From contig MLAK01001093.1 in the NCBI GenBank assembly GCA_001839685.1, positions 1 through 64,000 on the forward strand: DNA of 64,000 bases, in the 5' to 3' direction. The stretch is from Tritrichomonas foetus (lineage: Eukaryota > Parabasalia > Tritrichomonadida > Tritrichomonadidae). The translations under genes and the position numbers were made by a program. Of this stretch, positions 39,701-47,769 are shown one piece after another. Numbering within the stretch: the stretch's first letter is position 1; every line of letters starts with the position of its first letter. The notes under the pieces were generated by a model, which saw nothing but the letters and a program-made list of their open reading frames with translations, had not been told where the DNA came from and did not search any database.

Positions 39701-41104
39701 GATATTTATGGATGTTGGAACTTCATGCATCAAACCGAGTTGTTTTTCTTTATATTTCACTCAAACGGAATTAGACAATGGAGTGATATCATTTATGCTC
39801 ATCTTTCACATATATACGTGACACATTTAAGTAGTGATTTCTCGAAAATTGGAAATGTGTTTACTGAATATGCCATAGAAACTCAAGTTAAATTACAAGC
39901 TATTTTAGTTTATGGTATTATTTCATATTGTATCATTATATTAATAGCAATTATGCTTTTTCTGGTTAATATTATACATATTATGCATATTCAAAGGCAA
40001 ATTAACACATTCTTTATTACATTGAATCCTAATATCATTGCAGAAAATGAATGTATGATGAACTATGTAATTAGAGAAACTAATTCACCTGAAATTGATG
40101 AATATCCAAATAATACATTTATGAGCCTTTATGAAAAATCTGGTGTTGCTTTAATATTAATTAATGACCATTTAACAATCGTAGATTTCACTAAAGAAGT
40201 TCAATGTCTCTTTTCTTATCGTGCTGAACAACTGATTGGACAACAAATTGAATTATTGTTTCCAAGATTACTTGAAAATAATGATATTGAATTCTATCAA
40301 CATATTTCCATTGTTAAAAAGCGACAAGCTGAAAATACGTTTGCTCGTACAGTCACAAGTCGCTTAAGTGATGGAGCCGAAATTATGATTAAATTGAAAG
40401 TTACTGGATTTGATTTTGACGGACGATTATTCTATGTACTTGAATGTATTACTGTTGCTGATCTTTATATGTATGATGAACTAATTTTATCACATACCGA
40501 AGTATATAATGAACTTTATCTCTCATCACTCCCAATCAGTCTGTTTCAAGATGCGCATCAACCAGATTCATTTGCAGTTCAGCATTTTGACAAATATGCA
40601 ATCGTTTATGTTTATTCCCCACTTGAGACTGATGATTATGAGACTATGAAAGCACAACTGGTTTCTATTTTACCATACTTTAATGGAAATATTGGAGGTG
40701 TTGTTATCTATTGCTCGAATGTAACATTCCTTATTATTTTCGTTGATCAAAATTGCATTTTAAATGCATTACATTTTATTACTTCATATGGCGAAAACAG
40801 CTGGGGCTTTATTGTTGAAGGTGAGGATTTGGATTTAGTTCTTTTTCCACAACCTGACATTATGCTTCAGCTTCCTCCTGATGAAATTCCACTTGATATA
40901 ATGCAGGCACATGTGCCATCACTATCTTTGGAGCCAATATCAGAATTGATACCGAAAATACCAAAACTGATAAACATGTGTAAGAAAGGAAAGATTTTAT
41001 GCTCACGAAGTGTTTTGGATTTTTATTCAGGTGAGATACCACCAGAAATTGAGCACAATGTTAATTGCAACTTGAAATTGTACATGGTTGAAAGATATAG
41101 TTAA
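36725..41104 (+). CDS. Multipass receptor with PAS domain and degenerate nucleotide-cyclase domain
   Basis: The 1,459-residue protein follows the plan of the large trichomonad adenylyl/guanylyl cyclases. It has about seven hydrophobic helices in residues 43-347, a cytosolic helical region, one helix (about 575-605), an extracytosolic domain with NxS/T sites, a helix pair (810-836, 875-900), a second ectodomain, a last helix (1055-1085), then a PAS domain (about 1125-1245; SGVALILINDHLTIVDFT). The final 200 residues resemble a class III cyclase: LPISLF...FAVQHFDKYAIVYVY matches the PPSLV...FAVQ...IFIDI start and ILCSRSVLDFYSG the late SRSVYE block. The metal-binding Asp of FIDIV is absent (VYVYS), as is the GDCY motif (YCSNVTF). 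It is probably a catalytically dead cyclase homologue that senses ligand and regulates a partner, though loss of a once-active gene is possible. The reading frame is intact. Confidence 0.8.
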   Translation: MFSNSPNSENPSSALVNENISRPPSSFPSSFPYFEHILSSPPALIWVSNFILLFALIQQYLTIYIPVLLASLMTQDQVFFPLAAPSKLSTILGNENIITDVVLIFLQYNVNIPQFSTYDGRMFLYFVPYFVIIFINLLFFYLFQQNHAISPFFCQVRCFLFLFVPSVAILPILIRVSFALRVYFLDDGNSTTYVPHEVILGVIFLIILGIFIFWTSPLISHSPFLGNGHIPSHLITDSTFFMNTQLVDIVNACVCIVANNDIAIIFFSAVAFFNGINKIYYVIKNSFLSIFHSSIVCSVALTYSASVIFSLLSVMLTQFSNFIALIASVSLLLVSYIIFYYIFVKIEKKATSIIVNQQFDLIQSSSIPKFIQIAFTKDIFTPNLIENIIKRFDDIFTPEFLISRLLCEKSCKFENFTIAISSLINIENLTFSHQFLVYQIYLKFLRNSEKAFDIKGLDKISKQVEHYRISCNDFWNLMLLGRTCEALDMVRYYSKKFTRLYRKFNQYYQMSPQNVRVNDLYIDFFHYFSTSAKDNETLVFEEDQSATSLATGSEASTNSNIISHNLHKIFDKTVPFYLIILRVIGLLCFIVSISSAMFPIFQLFGDSSSIINLTPALNQSLNIVLDYANVNLAISHAVNCSRYIFDTCQDEFDRISATLGEPETVECRTITSFYDNFEKYTENLLYNMNTMNLRFSNLTSNELLDDVIQAWFGPSIYLFPDFKDILVLKDIKIDVNSILMRLVDSVKINFGINLNDRCNNPFIDRYRSESHNYFNVSTEVHLKMNRSLTHYLKYTEYLQESTTNFFGHKDVIIMIVFAFLGLIIPPILSICSFKFFYNTLNKYFRPQDHPNKKIMNPPLRTDEVEKFRFPKEYLYSFFAALILIIISISAVLLLSNSLTQSINELISESKMLISLHRLALYTTLCTQTTYRTWQFYQDVNVDNLYYALQKDFITTITEFYESLSPLKVRRFKNGHLPSVMNPHCNYMSRSNHDIYGCWNFMHQTELFFFIFHSNGIRQWSDIIYAHLSHIYVTHLSSDFSKIGNVFTEYAIETQVKLQAILVYGIISYCIIILIAIMLFLVNIIHIMHIQRQINTFFITLNPNIIAENECMMNYVIRETNSPEIDEYPNNTFMSLYEKSGVALILINDHLTIVDFTKEVQCLFSYRAEQLIGQQIELLFPRLLENNDIEFYQHISIVKKRQAENTFARTVTSRLSDGAEIMIKLKVTGFDFDGRLFYVLECITVADLYMYDELILSHTEVYNELYLSSLPISLFQDAHQPDSFAVQHFDKYAIVYVYSPLETDDYETMKAQLVSILPYFNGNIGGVVIYCSNVTFLIIFVDQNCILNALHFITSYGENSWGFIVEGEDLDLVLFPQPDIMLQLPPDEIPLDIMQAHVPSLSLEPISELIPKIPKLINMCKKGKILCSRSVLDFYSGEIPPEIEHNVNCNLKLYMVERYS

Positions 41105-41379
41105 TCATTTTGATTGTTTGTAAATTAGAATATTCATATATACTTATTTGATTTTTAGTTTGAAAAGGTAAGATGATATATATATATATATTATATATAT
41201 AATACATTCAATGTGGATTCATATAGAGAATTGTCCCTATAGATGATACAATTTCATAAATGAATCGAATAATATTTAACAGATCAGATCTAAGTAACTT
41301 TTCACAGATCACATCTGTGAATTAATATTTGGAAATGAGTAAAAGTTAGAATAATTGAATATAATTATGGTTAACGGAA
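41105..41379. other. Spacer with (TA)n microsatellite and hairpin upstream of a tRNA gene
   Basis: It includes a TA-rich microsatellite (about 41173-41202) and a 9-bp perfect inverted repeat at 41301-41321. No protein gene was seen. Confidence 0.6.
41301..41321. repeat. 9-bp inverted repeat upstream of the tRNA
   Basis: TTCACAGAT and ATCTGTGAA flank CAC. A short palindrome AGATCAGATCT sits 10 bases to its left. Both lie within 100 bases upstream of the tRNA start. Confidence 0.7.
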
Positions 41380-41451
41380 GTCCCAGTAGTATAATGGTTA
41401 GAATAGATCCTTGACACGGATCAGACAGCGGTTCGATTCCGCTCTGGGACA
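41380..41451 (+). tRNA. tRNA with anticodon GAC (Val by anticodon)
   Basis: The 72-nt cloverleaf has a perfect 7-bp acceptor stem (GTCCCAG/CTGGGAC) with discriminator A. The D arm contains TAGTATAATGG (A box) with one A-A mismatch. The anticodon stem is GATCC/GGATC with loop TTGACAC, giving anticodon GAC at 41413-41415. The variable loop is short. The T arm is AGCGG/CCGCT around TTCGATT, giving B box GGTTCGATTCC. A run of seven T immediately after (41452-41458) is a Pol III terminator. No intron or encoded CCA is present. The anticodon reads GTC/GTT (valine), yet the body, especially the A box and D loop, resembles eukaryotic tRNA-Asp, so identity should be checked. Confidence 0.9.
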
Positions 41452-41458
41452 TTTTTTT
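41452..41458 (+). terminator. Pol III terminator (T7)
   Basis: A run of seven T directly follows the tRNA discriminator base. The next gene's ATG is only 41 bases further on. Confidence 0.8.
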
Positions 41459-41499
41459 CTTGTTTTTTCCACAATCGATAAAATTTAAATTTTAAACAG

Positions 41500-43182
41500 A
41501 TGAATATATTTGTTCTATTTTTACCTGGTTTCTTTGCATCCCCGCTTTATTTTACAAACCAATACATTGTTCCCATCTCCTTAACTTCTATTTCGATTGA
41601 TCAGCGCACCCTTACAGAAAAAGATTTTATTCCATTGAATCTTTTTACTCTCGACAAAAGGCAGCCACCACAACCATTCAATTTTCTATTTCTTGGAAAG
41701 AAAGTAGTCCATTGTAATTTGCAAATTCCCTTTACAGAAAACAAAAATGTGAAATTATTTAGATTGAAAACAGATAACCAAACTTTTCCTTTGTTGATTG
41801 ATACTATCAAAAATAATTATTCTTTTAAGTTTATTGTTGATGATTTAGTTCGATTTTGTCCTTTCGGAGTTATTAATGAAAATGGGCAAGTTCAATATTA
41901 CTCAAATTTCCATTTTGATTTATATTATAATGGTAATTATGTAATTAAATATGATGTAACTCCTCAAAAATTGATGGATTTGTTACAAAAGCATAATCTC
42001 AAAATCACAGCAACTGCAGAATGGCATTCCTCAACTGTCACAGTAAATAACAGACTTGAGTTATTCGTAAGTGATACATTTTCAAATATAAAAATTCATA
42101 TTTATTCTTTAATTCAATTAATTTTCCAAATTGTTGTTATTTCTATTATCATTTATTTAATTTATCAGCAAATGATGGCAGATTTTAATTTTTCTCAAAG
42201 TATGGTTGATTTCGATGATTTCGAAGTTAAAACAAAAGATCGCGGATGGAAGATGCTGCATGGTGACATTTTCAGAAACCCAAGCAATTCGATTTTATTA
42301 ACTATTTTTGTTGGTTCAGGATCAAATTTATTTTTAACGATGTTACTTTTATTAATATCATGCTGTTGTGTGAATATAGAATATGCGAAAGATAATTTTT
42401 TATATTTTGGCATATTTTTCTATGTAATTTCGTCAATTTTTTCAGGATTTTTCACAACTACATTGAGTAACATTTTTGGAGAAAGAAAGTGGCTTCGTTC
42501 TGTTCTGGGAGCAGCCTATTTTTTCCCTGTTTTTGGTGAATTATTTTTAGTTATCGGAAATTTCTTTGGCGGTCGTTCATTTTTCTTTACACCGATTTTT
42601 GTTATTTTACTGATTTTGTTGGTTCCTGTTTTGATTCTTTCCATTTTAGGCTCCATTTATTCAATTCGGAAGCGGTTATTCACCAAACTACCATGTGAGA
42701 TTGCATTAGTTCCCCGTCAAATCCCCAAATTACCTTGGTATTTGAACGGTTGGTTTGTTTGTTTGATTGTTGGTATATTTATCTCAATTTCATTTATCAC
42801 GGAATTATTTTATATTCTTCATTCCTTCTTTCTTTCACATGTTTATAATCTTTACACTTATTTGACACTAACTTTTCTTTTCATTTTTGTATTGTCTGGA
42901 TTATCCACTATCATAATTATCTATTTTCGTCTTCAAGCTGAGTCTTACAAATGGCAATGGATTTCTTTTCTTGCACCGATGACATCTGGTCTTTTCGTAT
43001 GGATTTACTGCATCATTTTCTATTATTATTACTCTCTTGGATTCACAGTGGCGCAATTTTTGTCATATTTGTTCAAGACATTGATTATTTCTTTTGTTTT
43101 TGGACTTGTGAATGGGTTTGGCGGATATGTTGGAGCGACTGCATTCATTCGAGTTACATTTTCTAATTTGAAATTAGATTGA
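41500..43182 (+). CDS. TM9SF/EMP70 nonaspanin family protein
   Basis: The 560-residue protein fits the transmembrane-9 superfamily. It has a cleavable N-terminal signal (MNIFVLFLPGFFASP), a luminal domain of about 190 residues with a typical CPFG block (FCPFGVINENGQVQYYSN), then nine hydrophobic helices. Conserved family patterns are the WKMLHGDIFRNPSN loop after helix 1 (family WKLVHGDVFRPP), GSGSNLFLTM, IPKLPWYLN (family IPRQIPEQPWYM), and a C-terminal run ending LKLD. The KLD ending fits the KxD/E Golgi-retention signal of TM9SFs that binds COPI. Family members act in Golgi/endosome sorting of membrane proteins and in phagocytosis and adhesion in protists. It starts just after the tRNA terminator. 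Confidence 0.93.
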   Translation: MNIFVLFLPGFFASPLYFTNQYIVPISLTSISIDQRTLTEKDFIPLNLFTLDKRQPPQPFNFLFLGKKVVHCNLQIPFTENKNVKLFRLKTDNQTFPLLIDTIKNNYSFKFIVDDLVRFCPFGVINENGQVQYYSNFHFDLYYNGNYVIKYDVTPQKLMDLLQKHNLKITATAEWHSSTVTVNNRLELFVSDTFSNIKIHIYSLIQLIFQIVVISIIIYLIYQQMMADFNFSQSMVDFDDFEVKTKDRGWKMLHGDIFRNPSNSILLTIFVGSGSNLFLTMLLLLISCCCVNIEYAKDNFLYFGIFFYVISSIFSGFFTTTLSNIFGERKWLRSVLGAAYFFPVFGELFLVIGNFFGGRSFFFTPIFVILLILLVPVLILSILGSIYSIRKRLFTKLPCEIALVPRQIPKLPWYLNGWFVCLIVGIFISISFITELFYILHSFFLSHVYNLYTYLTLTFLFIFVLSGLSTIIIIYFRLQAESYKWQWISFLAPMTSGLFVWIYCIIFYYYYSLGFTVAQFLSYLFKTLIISFVFGLVNGFGGYVGATAFIRVTFSNLKLD

Positions 43183-43626
43183 TTCTATTTTTTATTGTTG
43201 ATAAAATTTTTATACATTACTTTTTTCTTTTCTTTTCTATCTATCTATCTATCTATCAATTAAATCTTAACCAAAATAGTTTCATTAATATGTGGAAAAA
43301 CTTTCCAACATGCAACTCAACACCCATGTGCAGTCCAAGAATACACATTTCTTTATTCATTTTTTACTGTTGATTATTCAATTGCAGCAGTTTGTTTCCA
43401 ATCCAATGAATGCTTTTTGAAAAACTGAACAAAGGTCAATGAATGGAATGACTAATAACAAGCATAGTGAATGAAAATATATTTTATATGACATTTTTAT
43501 TAATTGATATGAATTAATATTCCATGAAGACATCAGTTGTCATGAGACTCTCAAGTTGAGATATGGTGGGCGGCCAGATTTGTATTGAATAATTTTTGAG
43601 AGCGAGGAGACCGTTTACTTTGACCA
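43183..43626. other. Intergenic with short CTAT microsatellite
   Basis: Five CTAT units occupy 43237-43256. The rest is plain A+T-rich spacer with a CCGTTTA motif at 43611-43617. Confidence 0.6.
43611..43617 (+). promoter_or_regulatory. CCGTTTA promoter-proximal motif
   Basis: A variant of ACGTTAA in the same orientation, 9 bases before the ATG at 43627. Confidence 0.3.
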
Positions 43627-45141
43627 ATGCAATCCTTTAAAGAAAAACTCGAAGCCTATGCCAAAATCATTCTTACACAAAAATCATCAAGCGAAATAAA
43701 CCTCAATATCGCCGACTGTTCTGACAAATGTCAAAAATTATCAATTGAATATAAAGGAAAGTACGCTGATACTTGGCTCCTTCTTTCTATTCTACTCAGA
43801 AACTTCACGGCAAAAAATATTGCGCCATTTTACCAGTTTCCAATCGACGAAGAAAACATCAATTCCTATATAAATTTGATCAAATTCTTAACTTGGCTTG
43901 AATACATCTACAGAAAATATCATAACGCAAACAATGAAAAGAATATTCCATTGGTGAACCTTCGCTGTGGTGCTCATGACAAATTTTTGAGCAGCTTCAA
44001 AGGAGTTTTCGATACATGGAAGGCTGAAACTTTTCGAGGGCTTTTCGACAACAACTTAGAGACGAAAAATAAATCTTATGATATTTTCCAGGAGTACGCC
44101 ATAAAATTGGCCAATTCTGGTGACATTCCAGATCTCGAAAGGGAATATTATTTGGCCTTAACCGGCGATGAAAAATCACTTGTTAATTTATTACCTAAAG
44201 ATGAGCATAACGAAATGTGGGCAACTTTGTTTTCTCATTTTCTCACCCGAAAGCAATTCGAGGGGTTTAATGTGAAGTCAATCAACAAATTTACTCCAAT
44301 TGAATTTCAACAATTTTGTTTTTGTGACAATCTTGAAAATAAACTCCAGAATACAAATTTCATCGGAAATGCCCAAATTTGTGATGATGAATCGTTGGTA
44401 TTTTATCTCAATCTAGCCATTCTTTTTCAGAACAAAGAAGTCGCAAAATTGTTGTTACCGTCATATTTAAAGCTCCTTATTAAATACGAAATGTATGAAG
44501 AAATAAAACTATATACAACCAGAAAAATGTTTGAAATAAATGATGTGAAGAATTCTGAGAAAAAATATGATACTATTGAATTTGTAGTTGATGCAGCACT
44601 TTCAATTGATAATCCAACTGATGCTTTCATTTCTCCTTTCCAAGAAGACAGCAAAACCTTGTTGAGTTTAATCAGCAAGAAAATAATAAACAGCGACTGG
44701 AAAGATCCTTCCAAATATATGAACGCACCAAAATGGCTACGCTTTGACCAAGGGAACAGTGATGAGTTCACAAGTACTGCAATGCAAGTAATGTATAAGC
44801 TTGTGTTGAAAAATGAATTAAATATCGCCTGGAATGCTTTCGAATTGGTTTCAACGAAGTTTCCAGCTTTAGAAAACCACTTTTGGATGACTTTTTTAGA
44901 CCAGAAAAAACGATCAAATAGCAATGAAATGGAAGCTGAATATATTCAAGAAACTTTCAAATCACTCCTTCATTGGACCGTTTCGCTGAAAGGTGAATCT
45001 GTTGCTGGTTTCAAATTACTCGATAATGAAGAAGCCATCTCAAAATCGGAAGAATTGATTCAACATCTTTTCACTGTGATCACAAAAGTGTTTCAAAACA
45101 GTGAAACGTTTCAGAAATTGAAATTAATGAAGAATGAGTAA
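43627..45141 (+). CDS. All-alpha solenoid-like protein, unknown
   Basis: The 504-residue protein is predicted to be almost fully alpha-helical, with hydrophobic-polar periodicity throughout (for example YADTWLLLSILLRNFTAKNI, ESLVFYLNLAILFQNKEVAK, STAMQVMYKLVLKNELNIAW). There is no membrane segment, catalytic motif or low complexity apart from a charged C-terminal end (KLMKNE). The pattern would suit a nucleoporin of the Nup84/107 type, a COP9/eIF3-like or other scaffold solenoid, but I see no signature that singles one out. The reading frame is intact and starts at the first ATG, 9 bases after a CCGTTTA motif. Confidence 0.65.
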   Translation: MQSFKEKLEAYAKIILTQKSSSEINLNIADCSDKCQKLSIEYKGKYADTWLLLSILLRNFTAKNIAPFYQFPIDEENINSYINLIKFLTWLEYIYRKYHNANNEKNIPLVNLRCGAHDKFLSSFKGVFDTWKAETFRGLFDNNLETKNKSYDIFQEYAIKLANSGDIPDLEREYYLALTGDEKSLVNLLPKDEHNEMWATLFSHFLTRKQFEGFNVKSINKFTPIEFQQFCFCDNLENKLQNTNFIGNAQICDDESLVFYLNLAILFQNKEVAKLLLPSYLKLLIKYEMYEEIKLYTTRKMFEINDVKNSEKKYDTIEFVVDAALSIDNPTDAFISPFQEDSKTLLSLISKKIINSDWKDPSKYMNAPKWLRFDQGNSDEFTSTAMQVMYKLVLKNELNIAWNAFELVSTKFPALENHFWMTFLDQKKRSNSNEMEAEYIQETFKSLLHWTVSLKGESVAGFKLLDNEEAISKSEELIQHLFTVITKVFQNSETFQKLKLMKNE

Positions 45142-45659
45142 GATAATAGCGCATTTTTTATTGTTGATCATTAAATATAAATACTATTTTATTCATTATT
45201 CATTATATATATTTCTCATGCATCTTTTTCTGTGATTTTTGAATGTATTTTGGATAATTTTATTTTTCTCTTCATAATTGTTGTGTATTCCTTCATTACC
45301 AGTCTAAAATGATGTTTCTTCAATAAAATGATGTTTCTTCAATAAAATGATGTTTCTTCAATAAAATGATGTTTCTTCAATAAAATGATGTTTCTTCAAT
45401 AAAATGATGTTTCTTCAATGAACCAATGGCTTGAATTTCCATATTGTTTTGAAATATTTTGAAGTTTTGTCACGCACATCATAAAGACAAACTTTCTCAT
45501 TGATCACAACAATTTTTTTTTGAATGAAGCCGAACTTATTCGGTTTACATGATAAAATCATTATTTATGACAAATAGCTATATAATACACAAATATAAAG
45601 AATAGAATTCAACAAAATGAAATACAATTAATGATATTCATTAAAGAAATAATAATAAT
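45142..45659. other. Convergent intergenic with a 19-bp satellite
   Basis: Between convergent 3' ends. It holds the six-copy repeat at 45306-45419; nothing else recognised. Confidence 0.6.
45306..45419. repeat. Perfect 19-bp tandem repeat, 6 copies
   Basis: Six head-to-tail identical copies of AAAATGATGTTTCTTCAAT with no mismatch. Perfect identity points to very recent expansion or ongoing homogenisation. Confidence 0.97.
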
Positions 45660-46115
45660 TTAATTATCTAACAAAATAGCAAGGTTATTATTGTCTTGAA
45701 TTTCCATGCTGTTGAGCTGTCCAACAACAGTTGTCAAGACCTGATCTAAAAATCGAGCATAATCTTCAAATGGATGCGACTGTGATTGCGATAAAGCATC
45801 AATCTGTGGCAGGCTAAGGTGCGACTGAACTGACAGAATCGGAATGTTTTGAAAAGTGTTCACCTCAATATGGGAAAAGCATTCGTTGAAAGTCTGTTTT
45901 CGAGACTGTTCAATTTCTGGTGCAGCGATTACTGATAATGTCGTATGTTCGATTATGTCGCCCTCGTAAGAGTTTTTTCGTTTTGGTGTATCCATTGTAT
46001 AATATGGTGTTGATCCTGTGTCTCCCGTAGATTGAATAGGCTTGAGAAGAGGTATATCGATGAATGATGGATCGACTGTTGATATAGGTTCAGGACGAGA
46101 AAGGCAGCAGCCCAT
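45660..46115 (-). CDS. Small MGCC-start protein, probably myristoylated and palmitoylated
   Basis: The 151-residue protein begins MGCCLSRPEP. Gly2 with Ser6 fits the N-myristoylation pattern (MGxxxS), and Cys3/Cys4 beside it are classical palmitoylation sites, as in many Src-family and calpain-type membrane-anchored proteins. The rest has no known domain: a Pro/Thr/Ser-rich, likely disordered first part (with TPKRKNSYE, a possible kinase site) and a helical C-terminal segment (FEDYARFLDQVLTTVVGQL). A plasma-membrane or flagellar-membrane adaptor is a reasonable inference. A TCATA initiator-like site lies just upstream. Confidence 0.7.
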   Translation of the reverse strand: MGCCLSRPEPISTVDPSFIDIPLLKPIQSTGDTGSTPYYTMDTPKRKNSYEGDIIEHTTLSVIAAPEIEQSRKQTFNECFSHIEVNTFQNIPILSVQSHLSLPQIDALSQSQSHPFEDYARFLDQVLTTVVGQLNSMEIQDNNNLAILLDN

Positions 46116-46119
46116 TTAA

Positions 46120-46124
46120 TATGA
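46120..46124 (-). promoter_or_regulatory. Initiator-like TCATA
   Basis: It reads TCATATTAAATG toward the MGCC gene, implying a 6-nt leader. Confidence 0.4.
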
Positions 46125-46258
46125 TTGATCGATCTTTTATAAAAATGCTTCAATTCAATTGAATCAATTGAAATGGTAAACCCATTCAAAGCATATTTGG
46201 TTTCCATTTTGTCCAATTCAATTTATAAACAGTCACTAAATTGGCTTTCACCTTCCAT

Positions 46259-46263
46259 TCATT
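46259..46263 (+). promoter_or_regulatory. Initiator-like TCATT
   Basis: TCATT 15 bases before the ATG at 46279, on the strand of the C2-like gene. Confidence 0.35.
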
Positions 46264-46278
46264 CTCCAAGGTTAATTT

Positions 46279-47634
46279 ATGGTCAAATCTTTAAAAAATC
46301 TTGAAAGTAAAGACAAAAGAAAAATGAATCCATCACAAGATTTAATTGGCTGTGATGGCGTTGTTTCTCTCTTCCTTAGATCGGGGAAGATGATTACATT
46401 ACCCCCATCTTTGTCACCACCATTGAATATAACTCTTCGAGTAAAAAATGGCGAGTTTAGCCGTTCTTTTAAACCTGTTTCATATAATGATGGATTTCCA
46501 TATTGGAATCAGCATCTGCAGATTCCTGTCCATGTCCATGCATCAAGCAGGCATCCGTCAAATGCATTATATCTTTCGCTTGAAGTTTTAGATCAAAATC
46601 AAGGCGAAAATGCTTATTATGTAATTGGAGTAATTATTCTGCATTTACATGATCTTGTGCCTTTGTCACAATACAAGACATCCTTTCGTTTTTTCAGTCC
46701 TGACAAAGTTGCAACGCCAGTGATTGGTCTTGTCAAAATGGACGTCAAATTTATGTATGGAATTTATGGGTATGGGTATTCCATGCAAATTGACGAACAT
46801 GCTCTTCAGTCCAAAAGTGAGAACAAAAACATACTTTTTCCAAAAATTGAACCAAAATCATTTGGATCTGACATGTTTGATACCAAAGATAGTCAGCAAA
46901 TCCTTATCAATAGATTCCAATCACTTTTCCCAGGAAACTTTGACTTAGCCAAAGAATGGAACAGCAATTCTGATTACAACAACGCAGAAAATAATCAAAA
47001 CAATAACAAAAATAAAAATTCAAATAATAATCATAGTAATGACAATTCAGATAATAGAAATAATGATCAAGATGTTTTTAATCCAAATCACAGGACAACT
47101 CGGAAAGCACGATTAGAAAACTTGAAAAAAATGGTAATGCAAGAAAATCATAACCTTTCATTTGACTTAGATGAAAACGCCCACATCATTCAAGATCAGG
47201 CCAAAGAAATTATTGTCAATTTAGTCAACGTTCGCTTTATGAATTCCTACATGCATAATAGTGTTGATGTACAGAATCGAAATAGTGAATTTTCAACGAT
47301 TTACACAACCATGGGACTTAAAAACAATCATGAAAAAGGAAACAATAAAAAAACAAGAAATGATGACAAGATAAGTGGCAATAATCAAGAAAAAACTAAT
47401 GAAAGAAATAGTGAAAAAGGAAAGTCAAAGAAAAATAAAGAGAAGAAACGAAAATATGAATATTCATCTGACCAAAATTCGATGGAACTTGACGAAATCA
47501 GTAATTCAGATGAAAAAAGCTCATCAACACCAACCCGCTCTTTAACAAATTCTTACGCAGATAATTCGGTTTCAATAAGATCATCATTGAGCAGTTACAG
47601 CTCTGATTCTGACGATTATTCGATTGACCTATAA
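46279..47634 (+). CDS. C2-like domain protein with long disordered tail
   Basis: The 451-residue protein has an N-terminal beta-rich region (about residues 25-165) with the look of a C2 domain: VVSLFLRSGKMITLPPSL, then VSYNDGFPYWNQHLQIPV (the typical 'P-x-W-N' turn), then LYLSLEVLDQN and YVIGVIILHLHDLV. The calcium-binding Asp loops are not evident, so it probably binds membranes or proteins without calcium. The remainder is Asn/Lys/Ser-rich and disordered (for example NNAENNQNNNKNKNSNNN and EKGKSKKNKEKKRKYEY), ending in a Ser/Asp tail. An alternative ATG at codon 16 would remove a basic leader. It diverges from the MGCC gene across 163 bases. Confidence 0.65.
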   Translation: MVKSLKNLESKDKRKMNPSQDLIGCDGVVSLFLRSGKMITLPPSLSPPLNITLRVKNGEFSRSFKPVSYNDGFPYWNQHLQIPVHVHASSRHPSNALYLSLEVLDQNQGENAYYVIGVIILHLHDLVPLSQYKTSFRFFSPDKVATPVIGLVKMDVKFMYGIYGYGYSMQIDEHALQSKSENKNILFPKIEPKSFGSDMFDTKDSQQILINRFQSLFPGNFDLAKEWNSNSDYNNAENNQNNNKNKNSNNNHSNDNSDNRNNDQDVFNPNHRTTRKARLENLKKMVMQENHNLSFDLDENAHIIQDQAKEIIVNLVNVRFMNSYMHNSVDVQNRNSEFSTIYTTMGLKNNHEKGNNKKTRNDDKISGNNQEKTNERNSEKGKSKKNKEKKRKYEYSSDQNSMELDEISNSDEKSSSTPTRSLTNSYADNSVSIRSSLSSYSSDSDDYSIDL

Positions 47635-47769
47635 TTTGAAAATACTTTGATTGTCAAAACTTCTGAAAACTAAATTAGACTTTCATGTATGAAACAGAGT
47701 AATTTTGTTTGTTTGTTAATAAAAAACTACTGCAAATTATCTTTTTATTTTTATTGAATGATTTCTTGT

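Noticed and set aside
41380..41451. tRNA-Asp
   Set aside because: The body resembles Asp but the loop gives GAC, not GTC; I report Val by anticodon and flag the doubt.
43237..43256. CTAT microsatellite as a regulatory element
   Set aside because: Only five units in plain spacer; no reason to think it functional.
43627..45141. Nup84/Nup107
   Set aside because: Only general helical-solenoid character supports it; no diagnostic block was seen.
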